From positions 22,925-86,924 of the forward strand of contig JBMOMN010000029.1 in NCBI GenBank assembly GCA_049324115.1: a DNA stretch of 64,000 nucleotides, in the 5' to 3' direction. Of the stretch, positions 8,089 through 16,884 are shown in pieces. The DNA is from UBA5796 sp040752455 (GTDB lineage: Bacteria > Chloroflexota > Anaerolineae > Anaerolineales > Villigracilaceae). Numbering within the stretch: position 1 is the stretch's first letter; each line of letters opens with the position of its first letter. Both the position numbers and the translations under genes were made by a program. The notes under the pieces are model-generated. The model worked only from the letters and a program-made list of their open reading frames with translations. It ran no database searches and was not told where the DNA came from.

Positions 8089-9048
8089 TTACGGACAGCT
8101 GAACACGAACTCGACGCGGCCAAACTCCTGGCGTTCGGGCGAATCCACCACGAAAGTCACCCAGCGCAAGATGTCCTGGATGGCGTCGGGTTTGAGCAGC
8201 CACTCGAAGGTGACGGTTTTGGTCCCGGCGGCGGCGAAGTTGATCTGGCCCTCTTCAGGCGGCTCGTTGTCTTCAGGGTTCTGGGCCCAGTGATAGCGGA
8301 TCGTGCCGGCTTCGTTGGCGGTCACGTTGGCCGTAATGATGTACCGCGTCCCTTTGGCCGGGCATCCGGTCGCGGGGTCGCGCACCTGGATGTAGCTCAC
8401 GCTGGCGATGGCAAAACCGCCTTTGGTGTCGGTGCTGATCTTGACGGAGAGCGGCGAATCGTAGGGGCCGAAGCCCATCGTCCCGCCCCAGGGGGTTTGC
8501 AGCCGCCATTCACCGTAGTACGTCCCGGCGGCTGAAGGCGCGGTCATGGCGATGGACAGGTCGGCGGTCTGGTCGGGGCCTACGTATTGGGTCAACGGAT
8601 AGGAACCGGCTGCGGCCATCTGGTCGCCGCTGACGAACACCAGGCTGTAGGACGAGTCCCAGGTGCAGGTGCCGTTGTTCTGCACCCGCCAGGTCTTCGT
8701 GAAAGTCGAACCGGGATCAACCAGCATCCCGTCCGGGACGGTGACGTCCGTGATGAAGCTGGCCGACAGGCAGGGTTTACCGCCGCTGTCTGCTGTTGGA
8801 GAGGGCGCAGGCGGAACCGTCGGCTGGGCCTGGATGGTCGGGGTGGCTGGCTGTCCAGGAGCCGGTATGGGGCTGGCCTGGGCGGCCTGTTCGGTAAAGC
8901 GGGCTTCGACGGTCATGGCCGCCTGGGTGAATGCTGCCGCCACGTCGGGGGTAGGCTGGGGGTCCGGGGTTGTTGCGGGGCCGCAGGCGCTCAGCGCCAG
9001 GGCCAAACCCAGGGTCCCCATCAAAATTCTGTTTTTAGCGAACTTCAT
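8089..9048 (-). CDS. NBR1-Ig domain lipoprotein D
   Basis: A 319-residue lipoprotein with lipobox LSAC (Cys22), the AAFTQAAMTVEARFTEQAA motif and a short Pro-rich linker. The NBR1-Ig domain (about 93-205) has FTKTWRVQNNGTCTW and GTYYGEWRLQ. About 110 more residues form a second beta-sandwich-like domain (GTIRYHWAQ, KTVTFEW) with a cysteine near each end. I chose ATG 9048 because it immediately precedes the signal peptide and follows GTGAGG; an upstream in-frame ATG at 9135 lies inside the upstream terminator hairpin region. Function unknown; it is probably a cell-surface adaptor or binding protein. Confidence 0.78.
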   Translation of the reverse strand: MKFAKNRILMGTLGLALALSACGPATTPDPQPTPDVAAAFTQAAMTVEARFTEQAAQASPIPAPGQPATPTIQAQPTVPPAPSPTADSGGKPCLSASFITDVTVPDGMLVDPGSTFTKTWRVQNNGTCTWDSSYSLVFVSGDQMAAAGSYPLTQYVGPDQTADLSIAMTAPSAAGTYYGEWRLQTPWGGTMGFGPYDSPLSVKISTDTKGGFAIASVSYIQVRDPATGCPAKGTRYIITANVTANEAGTIRYHWAQNPEDNEPPEEGQINFAAAGTKTVTFEWLLKPDAIQDILRWVTFVVDSPERQEFGRVEFVFSCP

Positions 9049-9095
9049 AGGGTGGAACCTCACTTTCTGGCGGGCATTATACCCGTTTTGAAACC

Positions 9096-9129
9096 AACAG
9101 CGCCCGGCGATTACCCGCCGGGCGCTGTT
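9096..9129 (-). terminator. Hairpin after lipoprotein E
   Basis: A perfect 14-bp stem: AACAGCGCCCGGCG (9096-9109) with CGCCGGGCGCTGTT (9116-9129). It sits 16 bases beyond the stop of the gene ending at 9145. The following minus-strand bases are only moderately U-rich. Confidence 0.65.
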
Positions 9130-9144
9130 TGGCAACGCTGTCGG

Positions 9145-10290
9145 TCAGGGTGTTGAGTAAGTCACGATCAACTTGACCGCGCCGAACCGCACCATATCGG
9201 CTATGCCGTCGCTGTTCGTCGAGCCATTGAATTGCAGCCTGAGTTGGAAGCGTGAATCCCCCAGGGCGTTCTGGATGGCGCTGGCAACGTCAGGCTCCTC
9301 GGAAGCGCTGCTTAACTCGGCAGTGGAACACCAGCGGACCAGCGCGCCCGAAGGCGCACCTGAGAAATAATCTGCTGCATCGAGTGTGCCAAAGCTCTGG
9401 GAATAAGCCCGCAAGCAGCCATCGCCCAAACTGAAGGGCGTGCCCAGGGTATCGTAATCATCGAATTTGACCTGGACCTTGGTGATCGTCGCTCCGGCGG
9501 GAATTCCAGAGATATCGAAGCTCAAAAAGGCTTGAGCGCCTTCGTTCGTGTCCACGTCACCGACATTGGGGTTGGGATTCACCGTGCCGTCCGAGCGGAC
9601 GTGGCCGTCTTCTGCGTCCAGCGTGGTCAGGGTGACGGTTGAAACTGTCGGTGTGGAAGTCGGCGTGGCGGTCGGGTTGGCGACCTTGATCTCCACGTAA
9701 AAGGACCGGCCCTGGTATCCGTTGGCGATGGGGATCAGCACCCCCGAGGCGTTGCGGATGCGCCAGTAGCCGCGGTACGTCCCTTCGGTGGAGGGGGCTT
9801 TCAAGTCAATGCTCAGGTCCACCTCCTGCCCGTAGAGGACCGAACCGATGGCTTTGGAGGCGTCCCCGCTCATTGCATCGCCGCTGTCGAAGACGAGCGA
9901 GTAGCCGCTCCATTCGCAGACGCCAATGTTCTTGATGCGCCAGGTCTTGGTGAAGGCAGCGCCCGGCGCGAAAACGGCGCCGTCGGGGACGCTGATGTCC
10001 TTGATGAATTGCCCCAGGTCGCAGATGGGTGTGTTCGTGGGTGTCGGCGGCTTGACGGTGAAAGTGGGGGTGACGATGGCTTGCGTGGGCGGGGGCAGGG
10101 TCGCCAGGGGGGGCTGGGTAGGCGAGGCCAGCGCGGCTGCCTGGGTCAATTGAGCTTCCACCGTCTGGGCCGCGGCGGTGAAAGCGGCGTTCGGGTCCTC
10201 CGTGGGCCTGGGGCCGGTGGGCATGTTGCAGGCTGTCAGAACGAGCGAGACGACCAAAAAGAACGGTAAAACGATAGAGCGCTTTGACAT
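9145..10290 (-). CDS. NBR1-Ig domain lipoprotein E with C-terminal jelly-roll-like domain
   Basis: A 381-residue lipoprotein (lipobox LTAC, Cys21) that starts the five-gene array in transcription order. AGGAGG precedes the ATG. The motif AAFTAAAQTVEAQLTQAA here is probably closest to the family consensus. The NBR1-Ig domain is at about 90-205 (FTKTWRIKNIGVCEW, GTYRGYWRI). Residues about 215-381 (LTTLDAEDGHV, QAFLSFDISGIPAGATITKV, FQLRLQF) resemble the DNRLRE/carbohydrate-binding-like beta domains found on secreted proteins. That resemblance is by eye only. The combination suggests attachment to an extracellular polymer or partner protein. Confidence 0.78.
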   Translation of the reverse strand: MSKRSIVLPFFLVVSLVLTACNMPTGPRPTEDPNAAFTAAAQTVEAQLTQAAALASPTQPPLATLPPPTQAIVTPTFTVKPPTPTNTPICDLGQFIKDISVPDGAVFAPGAAFTKTWRIKNIGVCEWSGYSLVFDSGDAMSGDASKAIGSVLYGQEVDLSIDLKAPSTEGTYRGYWRIRNASGVLIPIANGYQGRSFYVEIKVANPTATPTSTPTVSTVTLTTLDAEDGHVRSDGTVNPNPNVGDVDTNEGAQAFLSFDISGIPAGATITKVQVKFDDYDTLGTPFSLGDGCLRAYSQSFGTLDAADYFSGAPSGALVRWCSTAELSSASEEPDVASAIQNALGDSRFQLRLQFNGSTNSDGIADMVRFGAVKLIVTYSTP

Positions 10291-10367
10291 TCTTCCTCCT
10301 TTTCTGGATCAGGTTAATTGTACAACATGCTTAACGCAGTTACGTTGTGCTTTGGTTCCAATAAACA

Positions 10368-10398
10368 AAACAGGCCCCGGCTGTGGCGAGACCTGTTT
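10368..10398 (-). terminator. Terminator of the ABC importer operon
   Basis: AAACAGG and CCTGTTT (10368-10374, 10392-10398) close a stem that continues inward with five more pairs including G-T. The minus-strand sequence after it is TTTTGTTTATT. It lies 22 bases past the ATPase stop. Confidence 0.65.
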
Positions 10399-10419
10399 CC
10401 CGTTTTCTTTCGCTGATCC

Positions 10420-11964
10420 TCAATCGGGCTTGCTGCCGGCCATCCACAGGCCCAGCGTTTCCCGGGTTGCTTTATCCGCATCCACAAGGGCAACGATATC
10501 GCCCCGGTACATCACGGCGATCCGGTCGGAGAGGGCCATGATCTCGTCCAGTTCGGCAGAGACCAGCAGCACCCCCACGCCCTGGTCGCGCAGGGAGATG
10601 ATCTCTTTGTGGATGTATTCGATGGAGCCTACGTCCAGGCCGCGGGTGGGCTGGTTGGCGATCAGCAGGTTGATCTTGCGGCTGAGTTCTCGCGCCACGA
10701 TGACCTTCTGCTGGTTGCCGCCCGAAAGTTTCGAGGCCGTTACGTAGGCCGAAGGGGTGCGCACGTCGAAGTTCTTGATCAGCTTCCGGGCCTGGGTGTC
10801 CACAGCTTTTTGCTGGAGGGTTATACCCTTGGCAAAAGGTGACAGGTAGTAGGTGTTCAGGATCATGTTGTCTGCCACCGGGTAGGAGAGCACCAGTCCG
10901 TGCCGCTGGCGGTCTTCGGGGATGTGGGCCAGCCCGGCTTCGGTGATGACGCGCGGCGGTTTGCCGGTCACGTCTTTGGCTGCCAGGACGACCCGGCCCT
11001 CTTTCGTCGGACGCAGGCCTGTCAGCGCCTCGACGAGTTCAGTCTGCCCGTTGCCCTGCACCCCGGCAATCCCCAGCACTTCGCCCTTGCGGACGTTGAA
11101 GGAGACCCCCCGGACGACATCCAGGTTGCGCAGGTCGCGCACGTGCAGGTTTTCGACGGTCAGCACGTCCTCGCCGGGTTTGGCCGGTTCTTTTTTGACG
11201 CGCAGCAGCACTTCGCGCCCGACCATCATGGAAGCCAGCTCCTGCTCGCTGGACTGCTTCGGGTCCGCGCTGCCGACCACTCGTCCTGAACGCATGACGG
11301 TGATCCGGTCAGCGACGGCCAGCACTTCCTTGAGCTTGTGGGTGATGAAGATGATCGAAACGCCGCGGCGGGTCAGCTCGCGCATGATGCGGAACAGATC
11401 TTCCACTTCCTGCGGGGTCAACACGGCTGACGGTTCATCCAGGATGAGGATGCTGGCGTTGCGGTAGAGGGCTTTGATGATCTCGACCCGCTGCTGGATG
11501 CCGACCGGCAAATCGCCGACGATGGCGTGGGGGTCTATTTCAAGGCCGTATTGGTGGCTTAATTCTTCGATCCGCAGGGCAACTTCGCGCCGGTCGAGTT
11601 TGAGCAATGGCGATTTGTTTTCTTTCTCACGGTGCAGGGTTTCGGCGCCGAGCATGATGTTTTCCGCTACGGTGAAGACCGGGATGAGCATGAAATGCTG
11701 GTGGACCATCCCGACCCCGTGTTCGATGGCATCGTTGGGCGTGGTGATGTTGATGGTTTTCCCGTTGATGAAGATCTCGCCTTCGTCCTGGTTGTACAGG
11801 CCGTAGAGGATGTTCATCAGGGTGCTCTTGCCGGCGCCGTTTTCGCCGAGCAGGGCATGGATCTCGCCGGCGCGCAGGTCAATATCCACGTGGTCGTTGG
11901 CGACCACGCCGGGGAATTTTTTGGTAATGCCTATAGCCTGTAGGACGAGGTTGTTTTCGGGCAT
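10420..11964 (-). CDS. Nucleoside/sugar-type ABC importer, tandem ATPase subunit
   Basis: A 514-residue protein with two ABC domains, as in RbsA/MglA and in the NupO/YufO type that works with BMP binding proteins. The first domain has Walker A GENGAGKST (39-47), signature LPVGIQQRVEI and Walker B ILILDEP. The second has the degenerate Walker A GVQGNGQTE, signature KLSGGNQQKVIVARE and a Walker-B-like LLIANQPTRGLD, where Asn-Gln replaces the catalytic Asp-Glu. An asymmetric second site is usual for this family. TAGGAG lies 6 bases before the ATG, and the gene follows the permease by 9 bases. It energises uptake by the two permeases encoded upstream. Confidence 0.92.
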   Translation of the reverse strand: MPENNLVLQAIGITKKFPGVVANDHVDIDLRAGEIHALLGENGAGKSTLMNILYGLYNQDEGEIFINGKTINITTPNDAIEHGVGMVHQHFMLIPVFTVAENIMLGAETLHREKENKSPLLKLDRREVALRIEELSHQYGLEIDPHAIVGDLPVGIQQRVEIIKALYRNASILILDEPSAVLTPQEVEDLFRIMRELTRRGVSIIFITHKLKEVLAVADRITVMRSGRVVGSADPKQSSEQELASMMVGREVLLRVKKEPAKPGEDVLTVENLHVRDLRNLDVVRGVSFNVRKGEVLGIAGVQGNGQTELVEALTGLRPTKEGRVVLAAKDVTGKPPRVITEAGLAHIPEDRQRHGLVLSYPVADNMILNTYYLSPFAKGITLQQKAVDTQARKLIKNFDVRTPSAYVTASKLSGGNQQKVIVARELSRKINLLIANQPTRGLDVGSIEYIHKEIISLRDQGVGVLLVSAELDEIMALSDRIAVMYRGDIVALVDADKATRETLGLWMAGSKPD

Positions 11965-11973
11965 GACAGGCTC

Positions 11974-13089
11974 CTATTTCTCGTAGGCTACGCCGTCGGC
12001 GGCCGGCGGGATGTTCTTGCCGATGATGCCGGTCAGGATCAGCATGGTCAGCAGGTAAGGCACCATCCCGACTACGTAGGCATTTTGGAGGAAAGCCCAT
12101 TGGGTCGGGATGAGTTCGCGGAACAACTGGAGCTTGATCTGGAAAGCCTGCGAGGCGCCAAATACGAGCGCCGCCGACCAGGCCCCGAAGGGCGTCCAGT
12201 TGCCGAAGATCATGGCGGCCAGGGCGATGAATCCGCGCCCGTTGGTCATGAGCGGCTCGAAGGAGGCAATCGATTCCAGGGTCATGTAGGCACCGCCCAG
12301 CCCGGCCAGGATGCCGCCGATGATCACGTTGGCGTAGCGCATGAAGGTCACGTTGATCCCGACCGTATCGGCCGCTTTGGGATGCTCGCCGACGGCGCGG
12401 GTGCGCAATCCCCAACGGGTGTTGAACAGGATGTAATGGCTGATGATGACCAGCAAGACCGCAGTCATGGCAATCGGCTTCTGGCTCAAGACGTCGCTGA
12501 AGGCTTTGGCAACCGATGCGCACTCGCTCCCGAACAGGCCGCACAGGCCGTTGATGGCTTTGTCCATCGGGATGTAGATCACCGAAAACGTGCCCGGTCC
12601 GTGCGGGACCTGCCCGCCGAAGATGCTGCCTTTTTCGAAGAACAACTGGCGGTTGAGGAAGCCGGTCACACCCACGGCGAGGATGTTGATGACCGTGCCG
12701 CCGATGATCTGGTCCACTTTGAATGTGACCGAGAGCAGGGCGTGCAGCGCGGCGAACAACCCACCGGTGAGCATGGCAATCAACAGGCCGACCAACAGGC
12801 TGGGCATGGCGGAGAAGTTGTAAATGCTGCTCATATAAATGGCACCGAGCCAGCCGAAGAAGGCCGCAGCCAGCATCATGCCTTCGATGCCGATGTTCAC
12901 GACTCCGGAGCGCTCGCAATAAATACCGGAGAGGGCACCCAGGGTCAGCGGCGTGGCGACCGCGATGGTCGTCCCCAACATGCTGGAGATGATCAAAATT
13001 GCCGGTTGGCTTTTCCCGCCGATGAGGACCACGACGGTGAACAGGATGGCAATGATCAGGGCAATAAAACCGAAACGTTTCCAGTCCAT
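11974..13089 (-). CDS. ABC importer permease 2 (NupQ/RnsD-like)
   Basis: A 371-residue polytopic membrane protein of the BPD_transp_2 family, with about ten hydrophobic segments. The diagnostic stretch LTLGALSGIYCERSGVVNIGIEGMML (about 47-72) is the EAA-like region common to nucleoside and branched-chain amino acid permeases. RWGLRTRAVGEHPKAADTVGI later marks the coupling loop. Together with the tandem ATPase, the second permease and a BMP lipoprotein it forms a nucleoside (or other BMP ligand) importer. It has a TAGGAG ribosome-binding site overlapping the end of the preceding gene, so the three transport genes are one transcription unit. Confidence 0.9.
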   Translation of the reverse strand: MDWKRFGFIALIIAILFTVVVLIGGKSQPAILIISSMLGTTIAVATPLTLGALSGIYCERSGVVNIGIEGMMLAAAFFGWLGAIYMSSIYNFSAMPSLLVGLLIAMLTGGLFAALHALLSVTFKVDQIIGGTVINILAVGVTGFLNRQLFFEKGSIFGGQVPHGPGTFSVIYIPMDKAINGLCGLFGSECASVAKAFSDVLSQKPIAMTAVLLVIISHYILFNTRWGLRTRAVGEHPKAADTVGINVTFMRYANVIIGGILAGLGGAYMTLESIASFEPLMTNGRGFIALAAMIFGNWTPFGAWSAALVFGASQAFQIKLQLFRELIPTQWAFLQNAYVVGMVPYLLTMLILTGIIGKNIPPAADGVAYEK

Positions 13090-13098
13090 GTGCGGCTC

Positions 13099-14238
13099 CT
13101 AGCCTCCCCAGCCCCGAGTGAGGACGAGTTTCTCTTCAGAACCGCGGATGCGGTAGATGTAGCGGACGATGGCATCGGCGGCGACGAAGAGCAGGATGAA
13201 CGCCTGGATGACGGAGATGATATCCACCGGGATCTGGGTCAGGAATTGCATCCGAGTGCCGCCGTTGCGCATGGCGGCAAACAGGATGGAGGCCAGCACC
13301 ACGCCGAACGGGTGGGTCTTTCCCAAAAGGGCGATGGCAATCGCGTCGAAACCGTAGCCGACCGAAAATCCGAGTTCGTGGCGGTAATTGAGACCGGTCA
13401 CTTCGATGGTCCCGGCCATCCCCGCCAGCAGGCCGGAGAGGGCCATCGTCAGGACAATGGTGCGCTTGACGTTGATGCCGGCATACTTGGCCCCATCCGG
13501 GTTGGCGCCCACCGTGCGGATCTCGAACCCGAGGGTGGTCTTCCACAGCAGCCACCAGACGCCCACTGCAATCAACAGGGCAACGATGAACCCCCAATGG
13601 ATGCGCAGCCCGTCGAAAAGGGGAGAAAGCCGGGCGCTGGAAGCAATTTCAGGGGTGCGGGCCGAGACGTTGAGCGGGTTGGGGTCCTTCATCGGGCCGT
13701 TGAGCAGGTAACTGGTCAGGTTGAGGGCGATGTAGTTCATCATGATGGTGTTGATGACTTCGTGCCCGCCCGTATAGGCTTTTAGCCAGCCGGGGATGGC
13801 GGCCCATAATGCGCCGGTGAGCAATCCCAGGCCAATTGCCAGGGGCAGGTGGATGATCTTGGGGAGTGAGATGCCGAGCATGTCGGGCAGGGCGTAGCCG
13901 ATCCAGGCGGCCATGACCGCGCCCAGGGCCAGTTGGCCTTCGGCGCCGATATTGAACAGGCCGCCTTTGAAGGCCAGCGAGACGGCCAGCCCGGCCAGGA
14001 TGTAGGGGGTGGCCCAGACTGCGGTCTCGCTGATGGCTTTCAGGGAGCCGAAAGAACCCTGGAAAAGGCCGATGTAAGCTGCAAAGGGATTGCCGCCGAC
14101 CAAGGCGATGATAACGCCCCCAACGACCATGGCCGTCAAGATGGCCAGGATCGGGATAAGGAGCGGGGCATCCATAGCCGCCTTGAGAAGTCCTGAAAAC
14201 CCTCTGGGATGGGAATTTTTTTGTTCGGTCTCTGGCAT
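13099..14238 (-). CDS. ABC importer permease 1 (NupP/RnsC-like)
   Basis: A 379-residue permease, paralogous to its neighbour. It has a cytoplasmic N-terminus, then hydrophobic spans. LAGLAVSLAFKGGLFNIGAEGQLALGAV (about 82-109) corresponds to the conserved nucleoside-permease motif. TTLGFEIRTVGANPDGAKYAGI marks the cytoplasmic coupling loop, and GYGFDAIAIALLGKTHPFGV lies near the C-terminus, as expected for the family. A GGGAG ribosome-binding site lies 9 bases before the ATG. The gene lies downstream of the binding-protein gene, separated from it by a terminator hairpin that probably lets the binding protein be made in excess. Confidence 0.9.
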   Translation of the reverse strand: MPETEQKNSHPRGFSGLLKAAMDAPLLIPILAILTAMVVGGVIIALVGGNPFAAYIGLFQGSFGSLKAISETAVWATPYILAGLAVSLAFKGGLFNIGAEGQLALGAVMAAWIGYALPDMLGISLPKIIHLPLAIGLGLLTGALWAAIPGWLKAYTGGHEVINTIMMNYIALNLTSYLLNGPMKDPNPLNVSARTPEIASSARLSPLFDGLRIHWGFIVALLIAVGVWWLLWKTTLGFEIRTVGANPDGAKYAGINVKRTIVLTMALSGLLAGMAGTIEVTGLNYRHELGFSVGYGFDAIAIALLGKTHPFGVVLASILFAAMRNGGTRMQFLTQIPVDIISVIQAFILLFVAADAIVRYIYRIRGSEEKLVLTRGWGG

Positions 14239-14353
14239 GTGTTGGTGCTCCCTGGTTTGTGAATGGATGCTCTAATTATACCCGTCACGGTCAAAAATTG
14301 CGCCTATGTCTTATGAAGAAAGCGCAATTGTGACTGGTGGGTATCATATAACC

Positions 14354-14383
14354 AAAAAGGGGAAAGAGTTTGACTCTTTCCCC
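14354..14383 (-). terminator. Terminator/attenuator between binding protein and permeases
   Basis: GGGGAAAGAGT (14359-14369) pairs perfectly with ACTCTTTCCCC (14373-14383). AAAAA at 14354-14358 gives a U tract on the minus strand. Partial read-through would set the ratio of binding protein to membrane subunits. Confidence 0.85.
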
Positions 14384-14409
14384 TCCGGTGAAGCGGGATG
14401 TTGGTTGGG

Positions 14410-15435
14410 TTACGGTTTGACGGGCGGGACGTTGGTCTTCAGGCTGCCGTCGAGCAGTGCGGCGGCGATTTCTTCCATCTTAGCCTTGACCTCGGCAGGG
14501 ACTTCGCTGTCGACATCGTGGTAGGGGGCATAGCCTGCGTCACCATAGTAGTTGCCGGCCGGGAAGCCACCTTCCTTGGCCAGCTTGAGCAGGTCGAACA
14601 CGCCCGGGGTGATGAGCTTCATGGCGCTGGAGAGCAGACGCGGGGCCGCGTTGGGCAGGGTGTAATACTGGTCTGAGTCGACGCCGATGGCGTAAGCGCC
14701 AGCCTGGGCCGCGCCTTCGACGGCACCGTTACCGGTCTTGCCGCCGCCACCGAAGATGACATCCGCGCCCTGGTCAATCATGGACTTGGCGGTCGTAGCG
14801 CCCCATTCGGGATCGGTGAAGGTCTTGTCGAAGCCGACATCGTTATGATAGACCACGAAGACTTCCACAGCCGGGTCGATGTAGGCGGCGCCGGCGCGGT
14901 AGCCTTCGCCAAAGCGCCAAACGGGCGGGACTGCATCGGTGCCGAACACGCCGCCGATCTTGCCGGTCTCGGTCATCATGGCGGCCAGAGCGCCGACCAG
15001 GAAGCCAGCCTGATCTTCAGGGAAGACGAGGCCAGCCACGTTGTCGATGGTGCCTTCGAACTGGTCCTGGTCGATACCGATGAACTTGACGTTCGGGTAG
15101 GTGCCGGCCGCAGTGCGGGTGTCCACACCAAGGTTGAAGCCGACGGTCACGATTACGTCGTAGCCGGCATCCGCGAAGGTGGCGATGTTCTTAGCGTAGT
15201 CTTTGGCGTCGGTGGTCTCGATGTACTGGACGATGGCGCCCAGTTCACTCTCAGCCTGCTTGACGCCTTCCCAGGCGGACTGGTTGAAGGACTTGTCGTC
15301 AATCTTGCCGACGTCTGTCACCAGGCCGACGCAGAAGACTTCTTCCTTGGTGCAGTCGGGGGTGGTGGGGCCGCAGGCCGGCAGAACCAGCGCAGCCAGG
15401 ACCAACACGGTCAGGACGATATACAGTTTCTTCAT
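14410..15435 (-). CDS. BMP-family ABC substrate-binding lipoprotein
   Basis: A 341-residue lipoprotein with signal peptide and lipobox LPAC (Cys21). The mature part matches the BMP/Med family (periplasmic-binding-like fold). VTDVGKIDDKSFNQSAWEG (about 39-57) is the ligand-loop signature shared by PnrA and BmpA, and further motifs are GFNLGV and GVDSDQY. Family members bind purine nucleosides such as inosine and guanosine; that substrate is inferred, not shown. GAGGAG is upstream of the ATG, and a clear promoter lies 66 bases further up. A strong terminator follows the gene. Confidence 0.92.
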   Translation of the reverse strand: MKKLYIVLTVLVLAALVLPACGPTTPDCTKEEVFCVGLVTDVGKIDDKSFNQSAWEGVKQAESELGAIVQYIETTDAKDYAKNIATFADAGYDVIVTVGFNLGVDTRTAAGTYPNVKFIGIDQDQFEGTIDNVAGLVFPEDQAGFLVGALAAMMTETGKIGGVFGTDAVPPVWRFGEGYRAGAAYIDPAVEVFVVYHNDVGFDKTFTDPEWGATTAKSMIDQGADVIFGGGGKTGNGAVEGAAQAGAYAIGVDSDQYYTLPNAAPRLLSSAMKLITPGVFDLLKLAKEGGFPAGNYYGDAGYAPYHDVDSEVPAEVKAKMEEIAAALLDGSLKTNVPPVKP

Positions 15436-15500
15436 TCCTTCTTCTCCTCAAAAGATTTGTGGGATCGGTTTTGGAGGCCGTCTTCACGGACTCCGCAATT

Positions 15501-15529
15501 AGTATACAGGGACTTTATGAGCTTGGCAA
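15501..15529 (-). promoter_or_regulatory. Sigma-70-type promoter of the nucleoside importer
   Basis: On the minus strand: TTGCCA (15529-15524), a 17-base spacer and TATACT (15506-15501). The start site would be near 15494, giving about 59 bases of leader before the BMP gene. Confidence 0.75.
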
Positions 15530-15546
15530 GATACAGACATCTTTCA

Positions 15547-16824
15547 TCAGGAAGATTTAACAAGTGAAGGGGAAAGGCTGTCGGCCAATTTTGCCTCCCC
15601 GCGGCGCACGCCGGCCATCAAGATGAAAGCCAGGGCCATGAAAACCGGGGCGACGAGCATCACGTTGTTGTAATTGCTCCCGGTCAGTTGGACGATCCAG
15701 CCGTTGATGTTCGGCCCGGCGATGGCGGCCAGGGTGGAGAACAGGTAATACAGGCCGGTGTAAGTGCCCACGCGCAGGTCCTCGACCATATCCACCACCA
15801 TAGGCAGGGAGTTGATGTTGATCAGCGCCCAGGCGATGCCCGCCAGCATCAGGAAGAGGCTGATGACCGGAACCGTACCGAGGACGGGGAGCGTGGTCAA
15901 CACCACGGTGAGGGTGGCCGGGGGCATCGCGAAAATGCCCAGGATGAGCAGCCCCAAGAGGGCAACGCCTGTCATAATGGTGCGGCGGCGTCCAAACTTC
16001 GCCCCGATGAAGCCGGAGACCAGGGCGGACAGGACGAAGAGCAGCGAGAGATGGCCTAAAAGTCGAGCGCCATCGGCTTCTTCCATTCCCAGGTGGTTGA
16101 TAGCGTAGAGGGTGAAGAAGGCTTCGATGGCATTGTAACCGATGAACCAGGCGCAGATCGCCAGGAACAGGCGCAGGGCGCTCTTGTCGGGGTCGGCGAA
16201 CACCTCACGCAGGCTGGCAAACAACTCCGGTTTTTGCTCGCCGGCTACGAATTCCTTCGGTTCCTTGATGAAGATGAAGACCAGGATGGCCGAGAGGATG
16301 ACCAGCCCCGACCCCATCCAGAACGGGAAGGCCGGGTTCGTTTTGTACAGGCTGGCGCCAACCAGGAAGGAGATGATCGCGCCAATACCGCCCATAAAGT
16401 TGATGATGCCGTTGGCCTGCGAACGCTTCGGGGAGGGGGTGATGTCGGGCATCAGGGCCACGACCGGGGTGCGCCAGAGCGCCATACTCAGGATCAGGGT
16501 GCTGGTGCAGGCCACGAAGAGCGGCAGGACAGCAGCCAGCGGGATGACCCCGAACGCGATCGCGCCCAGCGGCGCGCCGATCAAGATGAAGGGCATGCGG
16601 CGGCCGATCGGGGTGCGCAGCCGGTCCGACCAGGCCCCGACCGGCGGCTGGATGAAGAGGGCGGCGATGTTGTCGAGGGTCATAAAGAAACCGATCCAGG
16701 CCGGGGCCAGGCCGAACTTGTTGGCCAGGAAGACCGGCACGAAGGCGTTGTACACCCCCCAGATGACGCTGACGCCGAAGAACCCGAAGCCGAGCAGGAA
16801 GATCTTGCCGTAGTTGAATTTCAT
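15547..16824 (-). CDS. MFS transporter (SLC45/GPH-like)
   Basis: A 425-residue protein with twelve predicted membrane spans. The N-terminal WGVYNAFVPVFLANKFGLAPAW and the loop 2-3 motif QPPVGAWSDRLRTPIGRRMPFI (D-R-x(5)-GRR) resemble SLC45-type and GPH-type sugar carriers. A second, weaker copy (GAKFGRRRTIMTG) opens the C-terminal half. It probably co-transports a sugar or similar solute with a cation. GGAGG lies 5 bases before the ATG. The stop codon is only about 40 bases from the BMP-gene promoter, so read-through into the importer operon is possible. Confidence 0.85.
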   Translation of the reverse strand: MKFNYGKIFLLGFGFFGVSVIWGVYNAFVPVFLANKFGLAPAWIGFFMTLDNIAALFIQPPVGAWSDRLRTPIGRRMPFILIGAPLGAIAFGVIPLAAVLPLFVACTSTLILSMALWRTPVVALMPDITPSPKRSQANGIINFMGGIGAIISFLVGASLYKTNPAFPFWMGSGLVILSAILVFIFIKEPKEFVAGEQKPELFASLREVFADPDKSALRLFLAICAWFIGYNAIEAFFTLYAINHLGMEEADGARLLGHLSLLFVLSALVSGFIGAKFGRRRTIMTGVALLGLLILGIFAMPPATLTVVLTTLPVLGTVPVISLFLMLAGIAWALININSLPMVVDMVEDLRVGTYTGLYYLFSTLAAIAGPNINGWIVQLTGSNYNNVMLVAPVFMALAFILMAGVRRGEAKLADSLSPSLVKSS

Positions 16825-16884
16825 GAAAGCCTCCGAGAGTTTAAGGTTGAAGGTTCAACGTGTGAACGTTAAACCTGTGAACTT

